This document shows positions 32,583 through 41,286 of a stretch of DNA of 64,000 nt, piece by piece. The stretch spans positions 1 through 64,000 of the forward strand of contig DATIIH010000004.1 of the NCBI GenBank assembly GCA_035479875.1, read 5' to 3'. This stretch comes from PMNU01 sp035479875 (GTDB taxonomy: Bacteria > Patescibacteriota > Saccharimonadia > Saccharimonadales > UBA4665). The first letter of the stretch is position 1. Every line of letters begins with the position of its first letter. Under the pieces are notes generated by a model. It searched no databases. It had not been told where the DNA came from and worked only from the letters and a program-made list of their open reading frames with translations. A program made the position numbers and the translations under genes.

Positions 32583-34566
32583 ACCGGTTGCGACGTCGAT
32601 GGCGCCAGATAATAAAGCCAACGATCAGGCTGGCGACCACTAGCGTGCCACCGACGACATACCAGATCCAAGCGTGGCTGGTTGCTTTTGAAGCGTCGGC
32701 AGTTGCGGTAGAAGTAGTGCGAGCAGATTTTTTGCCAATGTTCTTAAAACTGATGTCGGCGACACCGCGGGTGATCTTATTGAGGGTTAGCTGTATGTCG
32801 TCTTTGCCATCGCCAGTTAGGTCGTAAAGTTCTGTTTGACCAATATGCAGCGTGGCTTTGATGGGTTTGGACGCAAGAGTGACAACTACGAAGTCGGTGC
32901 CGATTTGGTTGATGGTAACGCTGTGTTTTTCGGTAGTCGTGCCTTGTGGCAAGCTAAAGACCACTTGTTGGCCAACGGCCAGATCGCTCAACTGGGTGCC
33001 GGTTTCGCTCAAAAACGTAGAGAAGTCGTCGAGCAGTATTTGCGTAGTTTCTGGGCTGGTCGTTGACGGTTCAATCGGTATAATCGTTACGCCACTGGGC
33101 GCGGCTTTGCTAGTATTCTGCGACTGACTGGGAGCGGAAGGGCAACTATTTTGAGCTTCAAATATCGGCAGGGTTGGCAGGGCGCTGCAGTTTGTTTGCC
33201 ATACACTCGTAAAATCCCAACTCGCAAGCGGCGTGTTGGTGCTGTTAGTAAAGAAGTAATCAGGTTGACTGCCGCCACTGTTAACTCCGCCACATCCGGC
33301 AGGGGAAGCATTGCCTACACAGATCGTCTGAGCGCTACGTGCAATATCAAAATACGTGGCGGCCATGGGCCCTAAGCCGTCGGGAGCGTCACCAATAACG
33401 GCGCCGGTGACACTGGCGCTGGTTGCGTTGCTGCTTACGTGTCCCGTGGTAAAGCTACGAATGATGGCCACGTCGTCGCTCACAAAGCCGGCCAGACCAC
33501 CTATGCCTTCAAAGTAGAGACCGCTACCATTAAAGGTGACGTCGCCGCTGTTGTATGTACGCTCGAGGTGTAGCGTTACGCCGTAACCGGCAATTCCACC
33601 AAAGGCATGGCCACCAGTGCCCCCGAGTCCCGCAGCAGCTCCCACGATGTTGCCGCTATTATAGCTATCAGTTGCTCCAATATTAAAGCCGCTGCCAAAA
33701 ATGCCGCCGGTTTCGTAAACCTGACTATTACTTGGGTCAGTAGCAGTGACCGTAATATTACCGGTATTCCGGCTCTGAACAGCCATAACGTCACTGTCGT
33801 AACCGTACAGACCACCAATACCGCCGCCGGCATGGACCGACGTGACGCTGATACTACCAGTGTGTTGGTTCCGGCTGAATGTACGCTGGCTGCTGTTGCC
33901 GACTATTACGCCGATCAAACCGCCGGTAAAACCGGCAGAATCTGATGAGTTGATGGTAATAGTGCCGCTCACGCTGTTATCGTCAAATGTACAAGCCTGA
34001 TTATCTTCGCAAGCTTGCCCTGCAAGGCCGCCAACATACCCATTTCCGGTCCCCACAGTAATAGTTACCGCACTGGAAATATGGGTAACGCTCGTGCCGC
34101 CGCCAACAATGCCGGCCAAGGCACCAACATAATCGGTGCCGCTCACTGAACCACTAAGCGTCAGATTGTGCACCGTGCCGTGCATGTAGCAGAATAACGC
34201 CTGACACGAATTACCAGGGTTGGCAGTGACGTTATAGGCAATGCTTTTATTGTTGCCATCGAAGTTACCAGTAAAACCGTCGTATCCGCCGGTCAACTGG
34301 TCGTTGCCGGAGTCCCAACTGCGCGCTAGCGGAGCTATCTGTCCACAGCTGATATCCTGGGTTAGCTTAAAATATGAACTCAATGAAGTATCAACAGCGG
34401 CCAGATCGGCACAGTTAGCAATAAGATAAGGATTACCAGAGGTACCGCCACCGCCAGAAAACGCCAGGGCATGGTTTTGGCTTGTCAGTTGCCATACAGC
34501 CGTAAAAAACAATACGGCCGCCAACAGATACGCCACAATGTTGATACGGTGCTTGATAAAACGCAT
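32545..34566 (-). CDS. Surface protein with GLUG-type repeats
   Basis: The 673-residue protein has a signal peptide or anchor at about 10-30 (VAYLLAAVLFFTAVW), then a beta-helix-like region (35-460) with GLUG motifs such as YVGGLAGQ, FTGGLIGV, GIGGLYGY and FEGIGGLAGFV. This repeat is found in adhesins and IgA-peptidase-type proteins. A globular part (about 500-620) precedes a C-terminal membrane helix (WIWYVVGGTLVVASLIVGF) and a basic tail. It is therefore anchored at both ends or processed at the front. Its last 38 bases overlap the convergent PQ-loop gene. A role in attachment, for example to a host cell, is inferred. Confidence 0.8.
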   Translation of the reverse strand: MRFIKHRINIVAYLLAAVLFFTAVWQLTSQNHALAFSGGGGTSGNPYLIANCADLAAVDTSLSSYFKLTQDISCGQIAPLARSWDSGNDQLTGGYDGFTGNFDGNNKSIAYNVTANPGNSCQALFCYMHGTVHNLTLSGSVSGTDYVGALAGIVGGGTSVTHISSAVTITVGTGNGYVGGLAGQACEDNQACTFDDNSVSGTITINSSDSAGFTGGLIGVIVGNSSQRTFSRNQHTGSISVTSVHAGGGIGGLYGYDSDVMAVQSRNTGNITVTATDPSNSQVYETGGIFGSGFNIGATDSYNSGNIVGAAAGLGGTGGHAFGGIAGYGVTLHLERTYNSGDVTFNGSGLYFEGIGGLAGFVSDDVAIIRSFTTGHVSSNATSASVTGAVIGDAPDGLGPMAATYFDIARSAQTICVGNASPAGCGGVNSGGSQPDYFFTNSTNTPLASWDFTSVWQTNCSALPTLPIFEAQNSCPSAPSQSQNTSKAAPSGVTIIPIEPSTTSPETTQILLDDFSTFLSETGTQLSDLAVGQQVVFSLPQGTTTEKHSVTINQIGTDFVVVTLASKPIKATLHIGQTELYDLTGDGKDDIQLTLNKITRGVADISFKNIGKKSARTTSTATADASKATSHAWIWYVVGGTLVVASLIVGFIIWRHRRRNRFISTDVGPSSFS

Positions 34567-34700
34567 GATACTTACGTTAATAGTAGCACGGTATGTTTAG
34601 GCAAGGTACGCGATTTAGACTATTCTGTTTTCCTGAACTAGGTTGCTTTGCTGGTACTTACAGGCCTGCCAAAATCCACCACTGATTGCGGACTATAGCG

Positions 34701-36482
34701 TTAAGGTTTGGGTATGCACAGCTCTAGGGCATCAGGCAATGTCTCCGGATAGGTTTGCCTGGATAGAAAATGAGTGGCTAAGATGGTTGCGGCTGCCGCG
34801 CGTTGGCCTTGGCGTATATAAGCATGTATTACTTGCACGAGAAGTTTACACGTGCTCTCGGCGTTTTCCAGCGCAATTGATTTGACGCCACTCGTGTTTG
34901 CCCACAGCATGTTGGCGAGCTCTTCGGCGTCTTGGGCTAAATCAAGGCTGCAGTATATGTCTGCCGCGGCGGTAACTGCATGGCGTTGGTAGTACGGCTC
35001 TAAAACAGCGAGAGATTTGTCTGCCTCCAGGTCTGCAGCAGAAGCATGGTCATCATGGCCATGCTTGCGCGCGGCGTGACTCTCCATAGTAGCCTTGCGG
35101 AATGAGAATAGCCCATAGTGAGGATTCGCTGGCGAGAATCTTTCGTTAAAAAGAGAATCAGCCATTTCGCGGGCGGCGGGGTCGCCCGTTTCGTCGTAGA
35201 TGCCAAGCAGTACGGTCACGTTGTTCATGTAATCGTCTTCTAAACTAATGTTTTGCATGTGGGCGATGCCATATGCCTCGGCATATGCCCCCATACGGGC
35301 AAGACGGCGAGTCACTACGAGCCGCTCCCCCATACCTCTAAATACGTTTCGATCACTATGCACTAAAGCCAGTAACTGTTCGTCGGCGAGATGTGTGCTC
35401 GTAATCCGAGCGGCCTCGAAAGAGCGATGTGTAAATGTGCGTCGCTGGAGCCCTTCAACTAATTGGTCGAGCTGTTCGGTAGTTGGAGTATTATCGCCGA
35501 TTGCTGCTATGAGTGTATCTAGCCGTTTGGTCTCGAAACGTCCGGGGTGGGACTCTATGTAGGCCGACACTCCCTCTAGAGCTAGGGTACTTACACTGGC
35601 GTCGCATACGATTTCATAGATTTCTTCGGCTCTCGTTGGATTGTTATCGGCTAAGTCTTCTACAGCATAGGGGGCGTATTTAGCCACCTCACTCAGATAC
35701 GACGAGACTTCCACGGGTGTGCGTCCCTCGATGAGTGCACCGCCGATTGCATCAACCGCAACTTCATAGAAGGCCCCGGTTTCGTTTGGGGTATCCCGAC
35801 TGCGCAGACGAGCGTAGCTGCACTCAAGCACAACACGCGCCGTTGCTGTGCCGTATATTTGCATAAACTCAGAATCCAAATACCGCAGCACTAGCGCGGG
35901 GCTTCTTGCGTAGCTCGATACATCTTCGGCGATGGTTGTAGCTAGAAGCTGGGTATCTCGTACGAATCGGTTAGTTCGGCCTACGTCGGTGCTACCAGCA
36001 CCACGCGTGTAGGTCTCGAGATCAAAGAGTATAGCCTTTTCTACGAGTTCAGATATAAAAATGTCGACCTTAGGGGGATCTTCTGCGGCTACTAACCGCA
36101 GCCAACCGGCGAGTTCTTTGTGGGTTTCCTCTGTAGAGGCTGACGCTTTTTGCAAAGTAGATGGATCTCTATCTTCAAAGATTCCTAGAGAATCGTCGAG
36201 GTACTCCTCTTGATTGATATGCCCCGGTAAGCCGTAATCGTCCGAGCTACTCATGAACTGCTCTACTTCTTCTAGGTATATTCCTGAGTAGGTGTCGAAC
36301 TGGTTGAGTGCACGGTCGCGTGCGGCGCGCTGTGTCTCGTCGCCTCCATAGGTTAACTGTAGCTCGGCCACGTGCGCGCCAGTATACGGAGCTGCCTTAT
36401 CCAGGTCGAGACCATCAATGGCTTGCTGGATCGCAGGTGACATATGTTCTGGCTGACGGAGAACGACCTCACTAGCTGTCAT
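34701..36482 (-). CDS. Orphan helical protein, 593 residues
   Basis: The sequence is acidic, soluble and dominated by helices, with a TPR-like or HEAT-like feel in the C-terminal half (RRLARMGAYAEAYGIAHMQ, AVTAAADIYCSLDLAQDAEEL). No family can be named. ATG 36482 is chosen over the upstream ATG at 36527 because a consensus TATAAT lies 7 bases in front of it. The pair 34701-36482 and 36582-37667 lies head-to-tail on the minus strand, but each has its own promoter. Confidence 0.6.
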   Translation of the reverse strand: MTASEVVLRQPEHMSPAIQQAIDGLDLDKAAPYTGAHVAELQLTYGGDETQRAARDRALNQFDTYSGIYLEEVEQFMSSSDDYGLPGHINQEEYLDDSLGIFEDRDPSTLQKASASTEETHKELAGWLRLVAAEDPPKVDIFISELVEKAILFDLETYTRGAGSTDVGRTNRFVRDTQLLATTIAEDVSSYARSPALVLRYLDSEFMQIYGTATARVVLECSYARLRSRDTPNETGAFYEVAVDAIGGALIEGRTPVEVSSYLSEVAKYAPYAVEDLADNNPTRAEEIYEIVCDASVSTLALEGVSAYIESHPGRFETKRLDTLIAAIGDNTPTTEQLDQLVEGLQRRTFTHRSFEAARITSTHLADEQLLALVHSDRNVFRGMGERLVVTRRLARMGAYAEAYGIAHMQNISLEDDYMNNVTVLLGIYDETGDPAAREMADSLFNERFSPANPHYGLFSFRKATMESHAARKHGHDDHASAADLEADKSLAVLEPYYQRHAVTAAADIYCSLDLAQDAEELANMLWANTSGVKSIALENAESTCKLLVQVIHAYIRQGQRAAAATILATHFLSRQTYPETLPDALELCIPKP

Positions 36483-36489
36483 GTGTATT

Positions 36490-36495
36490 ATTATA
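36490..36495 (-). promoter_or_regulatory. -10 element of the orphan gene 34701-36482, predicted leaderless
   Basis: Read on the minus strand, TATAAT lies 7 bases before the ATG. The -35 region is weak. Fits the leaderless spacing. Confidence 0.55.
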
Positions 36496-36581
36496 ACATA
36501 ATCCGGTAACATATTCCAGTTAACCACAAGCGTAGAGGGGCTATGACACTTGATGGATGTACGATAAGATAATGCAGCTAA

Positions 36582-37667
36582 CTAATTGCTTTTGTGGTGT
36601 GCCAGCTCGCCGTTGCTGTCGACACAGGGCGTGCCGTGCTGTTGGTCGTACGTTACCAATTGATGACTAAAGGCTTGGAGCACATGGCTGATTGCGGTGG
36701 CCGAAAATTTTGCGCGCAACTTATCTCCTGGTGTCTCCAACCTACCTTCTGGCAAATCGATAACTTCATGTGTGGCTAGATATGCCACGTGCGGGTTGTC
36801 TCTGCCCAACGTTTCTCCGTTGAGCACTACACTATCGTGGCCCGCGGGGCAGCCCACACTTCCCGCATGTTCACGTTTTTTCTCTCGTAAGGCGCGCCGG
36901 ACCTGCTCGTCAAGATGTGCAGGGGGGACAAACGGAGCATCCGCGCTTGTGGGCGCGGAGCTGGCAAAGAGCGGGTCTTGTGCATCTGCCAGGACTCCTC
37001 GATCTGCCAAATAAGCTGTAAGAGCACCTTTCCGGTAATCCGTAGTCCCATCGTCGCCAAACGTACGGTAGATCTCCATACGGGTGTCCGCGAGGTCGTT
37101 AACCATTGCACCAAACCAGTCGCTACCTATAATTTGGGCCCAGTCGGTCAGCGTAAACTGGTCCTTTTGCTCGGCAGACAAATGACCCTTGTCGATTGCA
37201 TCATCTACAAGTGCATTGGCCACTGCCGACGAGAACGTCCAGGCAAAACGCACAGCATCAAACCCACCGTGGAAGGTGTGCATGTCTAGGCGATTTCTTT
37301 CCCCTTGAGTTATACCGAAGTTCTCGTCAAAAACCTGTGCTGGACTCATATCAAATGAGCTCGGCTCGGGCACATGGCCAGAAAAGTTGAGAGCTGCCAA
37401 AAAGAGACTACGAGCCGCCGGATTGTCGCGCGGTGCAGGCATTATCGTCGTCCATTCAGGATGAAGCGCTGCCACCGGCGCTGCCTGTATTTCATTAAGA
37501 ATCTGGTTACCTATATGGGCACACAGGACCGCGCCCTCGCCAGACAAGTAGGCTGTCCTCTCGCGGCTATTCAGCTTTGAGCCTGCAAGAGAGTAAGCCT
37601 GTGGGTCTCCGTGCGGGCCTTCCCCTACAGTTGGGTAGAGCTGGAAGATGTCCGGTGTGACTGACAT
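36582..37667 (-). CDS. Orphan soluble protein, 361 residues
   Basis: No family is recognised. The N-terminal 100 residues are of mixed composition. The middle (130-220) looks helical with many aromatic residues (FHGGFDAVRFAWTFSSAVA, LTDWAQIIGSDWFGAMV). The C-terminal third contains CPAGHDS and ends with a His-rich tail (ELAHHKSN). There is no signal peptide. The promoter is the best in the window (TTGACT, 17 bases, TATAAT) with the ATG 9 bases after the -10. Confidence 0.6.
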   Translation of the reverse strand: MSVTPDIFQLYPTVGEGPHGDPQAYSLAGSKLNSRERTAYLSGEGAVLCAHIGNQILNEIQAAPVAALHPEWTTIMPAPRDNPAARSLFLAALNFSGHVPEPSSFDMSPAQVFDENFGITQGERNRLDMHTFHGGFDAVRFAWTFSSAVANALVDDAIDKGHLSAEQKDQFTLTDWAQIIGSDWFGAMVNDLADTRMEIYRTFGDDGTTDYRKGALTAYLADRGVLADAQDPLFASSAPTSADAPFVPPAHLDEQVRRALREKKREHAGSVGCPAGHDSVVLNGETLGRDNPHVAYLATHEVIDLPEGRLETPGDKLRAKFSATAISHVLQAFSHQLVTYDQQHGTPCVDSNGELAHHKSN

Positions 37668-37676
37668 AATGTGTAT

Positions 37677-37707
37677 ATTATAACATTAGCACATTGATTA
37701 GTCAATG
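37677..37707 (-). promoter_or_regulatory. Strong promoter with a palindrome over the -35
   Basis: On the minus strand TTGACT (37700-37705) and TATAAT (37677-37682) are exactly 17 bases apart, and the ATG at 37667 follows after 9 bases. A perfect palindrome CATTGA-TTAG-TCAATG (37692-37707) covers the -35 box and could be an operator for a repressor. The repressor is not identified. Confidence 0.75.
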
Positions 37708-37784
37708 ATCTATAGATATAGGCTATGCTTCTGAGACCACCGCACGGTTGCGGGGACAGTCAACCTTTTGCATGTGACGTCCAC

Positions 37785-38213
37785 TTAAGACTTAGCTTGC
37801 AAAATAGAAAAGCGATTACCCTCAGTGTCCATTACCGATATCCAAAGCCCAACGCCGGGAATCATTTGCGGCTCCATAATGTGCTCGCCTTTTTGGTTCA
37901 TGCCGCCGAGGATCTTGCCGCCGGCAGCTTCTACTGCTTTCATGGCAGCCTGGATGTCATCCACCGAGACAACTACTGAAGGAGCTTGGCTCTGGGGGTC
38001 GTCTGTCTTTTGGTAAAACCCGCCATTAATTGCCCCTTTTCTTTGAATCATGCCCTGTTCATCGGTCTCGGCAGTGTGGGCCACAACATAACCGCCCATA
38101 TCGGGGCCCATCGCTTCGGTTTCCCAGCCAAAGACGGTTTCGTAAAACTTGACCATGCGAGCTTTATCGTTATAGCCCATCTCAAAATGCACGACTGGAT
38201 TCATATTGCCCAT
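37785..38213 (-). CDS. VOC-family glyoxalase-like protein
   Basis: A 142-residue single VOC domain: VVHFEMGYNDKARMVKFYET near the start, GAINGGFYQKTD in the middle and GVGLWISVMDTEGNRFSIL at the end. It resembles the hydroxylase-like VOC group common in bacteria. ATG 38213 has AAGGAGG upstream with proper spacing; the longer frame upstream lacks support. The ligand is unknown. This is the fourth VOC gene of the window. Confidence 0.88.
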   Translation of the reverse strand: MGNMNPVVHFEMGYNDKARMVKFYETVFGWETEAMGPDMGGYVVAHTAETDEQGMIQRKGAINGGFYQKTDDPQSQAPSVVVSVDDIQAAMKAVEAAGGKILGGMNQKGEHIMEPQMIPGVGLWISVMDTEGNRFSILQAKS

Positions 38214-38339
38214 AATAGCCTCCTTGTTTAGCCTTCTTTTACCTATTAATGATACGCCTGCCGGTGCGTAGTCCAAACTTTTGAGGATCTCGGCACGGTC
38301 AGGGAAAATGAGAGAAGACCAAATCATAGCCAGCGCATG

Positions 38340-38345
38340 TATAAT
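38340..38345 (+). promoter_or_regulatory. -10 element of the gene at 38354, predicted leaderless
   Basis: TATAAT ends 8 bases before the ATG; no ribosome-binding site is present. The -35 is weak. Confidence 0.5.
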
Positions 38346-38353
38346 TGGGATAA

Positions 38354-38959
38354 ATGCCTGAACCAGAAGCTGCAAAACCAGAACGCACACAATCGCCCAA
38401 ACACGTAAGACATGTCAAGGCTTGGGTGAGTTTGGGAATACTCCTGGCCGTTTGGGGAGTGGCGTTGCTTATAATTCGCAGCTTGAATATGCCGGCTCAG
38501 GGCATTGTCACTCAACACAACCAAGACGCCGGCCAGAACAGCGAGCAACTCATGAGTGTCAATGGCAAGACAGCGACGTTTAAGTATCCGATCTCGTTGC
38601 AAAAGATAAAGCCAGACACTTTGGCTGTTGGTGATGTCGAAAAGTTTTTGTTTAGCGATACGGAGCACAAAGGTCGGAGTCTGGCCATCCGAGTCAAAGA
38701 GTTGCCAGGAGGAGTACTCGCCCAGAATGGCGACTATAACATGCGTAAGCAAAACCCGCAGCAATATACCGAGCAGACGCTCACTGTCAATGGTGCGATG
38801 GTGTCGATCATGACCGACATCAATAGCATGCACGACAAAGTGGCTTTTATGCCGCACGACCAACTGATTGCCGAAGTCGCGTTTAGCGGTGGTGAAAGCA
38901 GCGATACCCAGTCGCAAGCGATATTCACCACGGTGCTGAACAGTTGGCAATGGCTATAG
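38354..38959 (+). CDS. Membrane-anchored extracytoplasmic protein of unknown function
   Basis: In this 201-residue protein a basic cytoplasmic start is followed by a membrane helix (about 25-43, SLGILLAVWGVALLII) and an outer domain with alternating strands (TATFKYPISLQKI, SLAIRVKELPGG, AMVSIMTDINS, LIAEVAFSGG) ending in an ILNSWQWL-type helix. The order resembles PsbP-like modules of CPR lipoproteins, but I cannot confirm this. It has a consensus -10 just upstream and precedes the surface-protein locus by 57 bases. Confidence 0.62.
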   Translation: MPEPEAAKPERTQSPKHVRHVKAWVSLGILLAVWGVALLIIRSLNMPAQGIVTQHNQDAGQNSEQLMSVNGKTATFKYPISLQKIKPDTLAVGDVEKFLFSDTEHKGRSLAIRVKELPGGVLAQNGDYNMRKQNPQQYTEQTLTVNGAMVSIMTDINSMHDKVAFMPHDQLIAEVAFSGGESSDTQSQAIFTTVLNSWQWL

Positions 38960-39016
38960 TTTGTTGCTACAATAAGCATAAGTAGCGAGTAGGGGCGGCA
39001 ACTTAAGGTACAATCC

Positions 39017-40042
39017 ATGTTCAAACTTTTCTCTAGTATTTCTACGCTCACGATGCTTTTCGCGGCTTTTTCTTCGAGTAGTACGTATCAGCTTAATAGT
39101 TATAGTGTCGGATCGGGCAGTACTAACAGCACGACATCCCCGAGCTATAGCGTGCAAGGCGCTGCGGGTGATCTAAGTGGCAGCCAGTCATCAAGCACAT
39201 CGTATGCTACAAAATCCGGTGGTATTGAGGCTGAGCAAGCCAACGTGCCGCCCGCACCAACGCTCAGTAATGGTAGCGGCACCTATTTTAATAAGTTGAA
39301 TTTTATTATCAGTACCGGTGGTAACCCCACTGACGCGACATACTCGATAGCGGTGTCGACAACCAGCAACTTTACGGTCACAAATTATGTGCAAGCAGAT
39401 GGCACGCTGGCAGCGACGGCGGTATATCAGACGTATACTTCGTGGGGTGGTGCTTCGGGTACCGACGCAATCGGTCTCGTCTCGAGCACGACATATTGGT
39501 TCAAGGTAGACGCCAGTCAGGGCAAGTTTACCAACTCGGCCTACGGGCCTAGCGCCAATTTAGCCACCGCCGGCGGCCCATCGCTTTCGTTTTCGCTGAG
39601 CCCCAGTACGATGAATATGGGGAGTTTGTTGGCGAACACCGTAGTCACGAGCCCATCGAGCCTCTCCTTCACCTTTTCGACTAATGCGGCCAACGGCGGC
39701 AGTATTTATATGGCGGGTCAGTTTGCGGGCTTGCGTAGCACAAGCAGCAGTAACTATACGATTCAGACTACACCCCCATCAGCCAACCTATCGGCGGTGA
39801 GCGAAGGTTTTGGCCTACAAGGGCTTACCGCCAGCTCGCCCTTGGCAATCCAAACGCCATTTGATGGCACTGCAAACGTGGTAGGCGCAGTACTTACGAC
39901 ATTTCAGCCTGTTTTCTCGGCAACGTCCGCTGTTGGAAGTGGTACGGCTACGGCAAACCTGCTTGCCAAGTCGTCCGTCTCCACACCAAGCGCCACAGAC
40001 TACCAGGACACATTGACATTCATTGCCGCCGCCGTTTTTTAG
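39017..40042 (+). CDS. Secreted surface protein, WxL-like C-terminus
   Basis: The 341-residue protein has a signal peptide of about 20 residues, then Ser/Thr/Gly-rich sequence with FN3-like strands and a C-terminal beta domain (about 185-341) closing with ATDYQDTLTFIAAAVF. The next gene ends in the very similar ATDYTDTITIIGAGYF, so both probably share one anchoring or assembly module. The layout resembles WxL proteins of Gram-positive bacteria, which are found beside DUF916 proteins as here, but the W-x-L motif itself is missing. An AAGG box lies 8 bases before the ATG. It heads the surface locus 39017-48604. Confidence 0.65.
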   Translation: MFKLFSSISTLTMLFAAFSSSSTYQLNSYSVGSGSTNSTTSPSYSVQGAAGDLSGSQSSSTSYATKSGGIEAEQANVPPAPTLSNGSGTYFNKLNFIISTGGNPTDATYSIAVSTTSNFTVTNYVQADGTLAATAVYQTYTSWGGASGTDAIGLVSSTTYWFKVDASQGKFTNSAYGPSANLATAGGPSLSFSLSPSTMNMGSLLANTVVTSPSSLSFTFSTNAANGGSIYMAGQFAGLRSTSSSNYTIQTTPPSANLSAVSEGFGLQGLTASSPLAIQTPFDGTANVVGAVLTTFQPVFSATSAVGSGTATANLLAKSSVSTPSATDYQDTLTFIAAAVF

Positions 40043-40153
40043 AAATCCACAGCCGCGGCTTTAATTACGCAAAAACATCAATTGACAGCCACCGCCGAAC
40101 TGGTTATGCTAAGAGCAACTACATAAATTTATATGAGGGAATAGTAACTAACC

Positions 40154-41179
40154 ATGAAAAGAATACACGTAGGAAGGGCCAAGTTCGGACTTTTAGCTCT
40201 GTTGCTGGTTGCAGCTAGTTGTTTGTATGTCGTACGACCGGCTTCGGCAGCCACGTTGACTAACACATATCTCCGCCTTAACCGTATGGCCGCGGGCCAA
40301 GACAGCACTATGCGCCTTGTATTCAAGACGGTTGGTGCTGGCGCCACGACAGTGGTGGTAAACATGAACGGCGCAGACGCTACCACATGGACCGGTTCTA
40401 GCGGTACTGTCTCTACGACCCAGGCCGTAACGGGCGTAGCAGGCTGTGACGTTTCGGCGACCGCTTTGCCCGGCTCGCTCTCAGCTTCGGGCTCGGGTAG
40501 CTCGATCACTATTAGCGGTGTGACAGCACTTTCTGCCACTACAGTTTATTGTGTTGACTTGACCACCGCCAACTCTGTGCACGACGCCACAGCCGGTGAG
40601 TACCACCCAACCGTTACGGTGGGTGCGGACTCCACAACGGTTGCTGTGCGCACTGTAACCAACGACCAAGTGGTCGTGACCGCCACAGTACCTCCAACGT
40701 TCAACCTAGCATTGAGTGGCAACACCGACTCGTTCGCATCGAGCCTGTCGTCTGGCAGTGTGAGTGTAACCACGGGCCGCACGGTCACAGTCAACACCAA
40801 CGCCAAGAACGGTTGGTTTGCTTGGGCGTCCGACAGCAACACCGGCTTAAGTTCTGCTGCCGCGGCTCACACGATCTCCTCTATAACTCCTGGCACAGGC
40901 GCTACGCTTAGCGCCGGTACCGAAGGCTACTTGTTCGGCATCACAAACATTGTCCAAGGTTCTGGTGGCGGTACAACGTCAGCCGTCGCTGCGTACAACT
41001 CCAACGGCACGACTACCGGTAGTGGTCTGGACACAACCATCCGTGAGATCGCTTCATCCACCGGTACCGCCAATGGCGCAGTCTTAACTGTCAAAGAACT
41101 TGCGGCGATCTCGCCAACGACGCAACCTGCCACCGACTACACCGACACCATTACTATCATCGGCGCTGGCTACTTCTAG
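40154..41179 (+). CDS. Secreted beta-rich surface protein, WxL-like C-terminus
   Basis: In this 341-residue protein a signal peptide ends near residue 30 (VRPASA). The body is made of Thr/Ser/Ala-rich strands, with a C-terminal domain having GWFAWASDSNTGL, YLFGITNI and the closing ATDYTDTITIIGAGYF. It shares this end with the protein encoded just upstream and has the same length, suggesting an old duplication. Only one Cys pair is present. A 13-bp hairpin follows the gene. It is likely a surface-layer or adhesin-like subunit; the function is unknown. Confidence 0.65.
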   Translation: MKRIHVGRAKFGLLALLLVAASCLYVVRPASAATLTNTYLRLNRMAAGQDSTMRLVFKTVGAGATTVVVNMNGADATTWTGSSGTVSTTQAVTGVAGCDVSATALPGSLSASGSGSSITISGVTALSATTVYCVDLTTANSVHDATAGEYHPTVTVGADSTTVAVRTVTNDQVVVTATVPPTFNLALSGNTDSFASSLSSGSVSVTTGRTVTVNTNAKNGWFAWASDSNTGLSSAAAAHTISSITPGTGATLSAGTEGYLFGITNIVQGSGGGTTSAVAAYNSNGTTTGSGLDTTIREIASSTGTANGAVLTVKELAAISPTTQPATDYTDTITIIGAGYF

Positions 41180-41218
41180 TAGACCACTGATAGTAGAACT
41201 GATTTGTCGTATAAGGTT

Positions 41219-41250
41219 CATATGCTCTGGGTGAAAGCCCGGAGCATATG
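41219..41250. terminator. 13-bp hairpin after the surface-protein gene
   Basis: Bases 41219-41231 pair with 41238-41250 with one T-G wobble and a 6-base loop. The following sequence is AT-rich (ACATATTTTA) but has no clean T-run. It may mark the 3' end of the upstream transcript and separate two abundant surface proteins from the genes that follow, which have their own promoter at 41274. Confidence 0.6.
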
Positions 41251-41273
41251 ACATATTTTAGAAGGGTATAGGT

Positions 41274-41279
41274 TATAAT
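41274..41279 (+). promoter_or_regulatory. -10 element of the DUF916-like gene, predicted leaderless
   Basis: TATAAT lies 7 bases before ATG 41287. No ribosome-binding site fits. It directly follows the hairpin at 41219-41250. Confidence 0.6.
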
Positions 41280-41286
41280 AATCCAC

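Noticed and set aside
37740..37753. Small hairpin CCGCA-CGGT-TGCGG
   Set aside because: Only 5 bp with no T-run; not enough for a terminator call.
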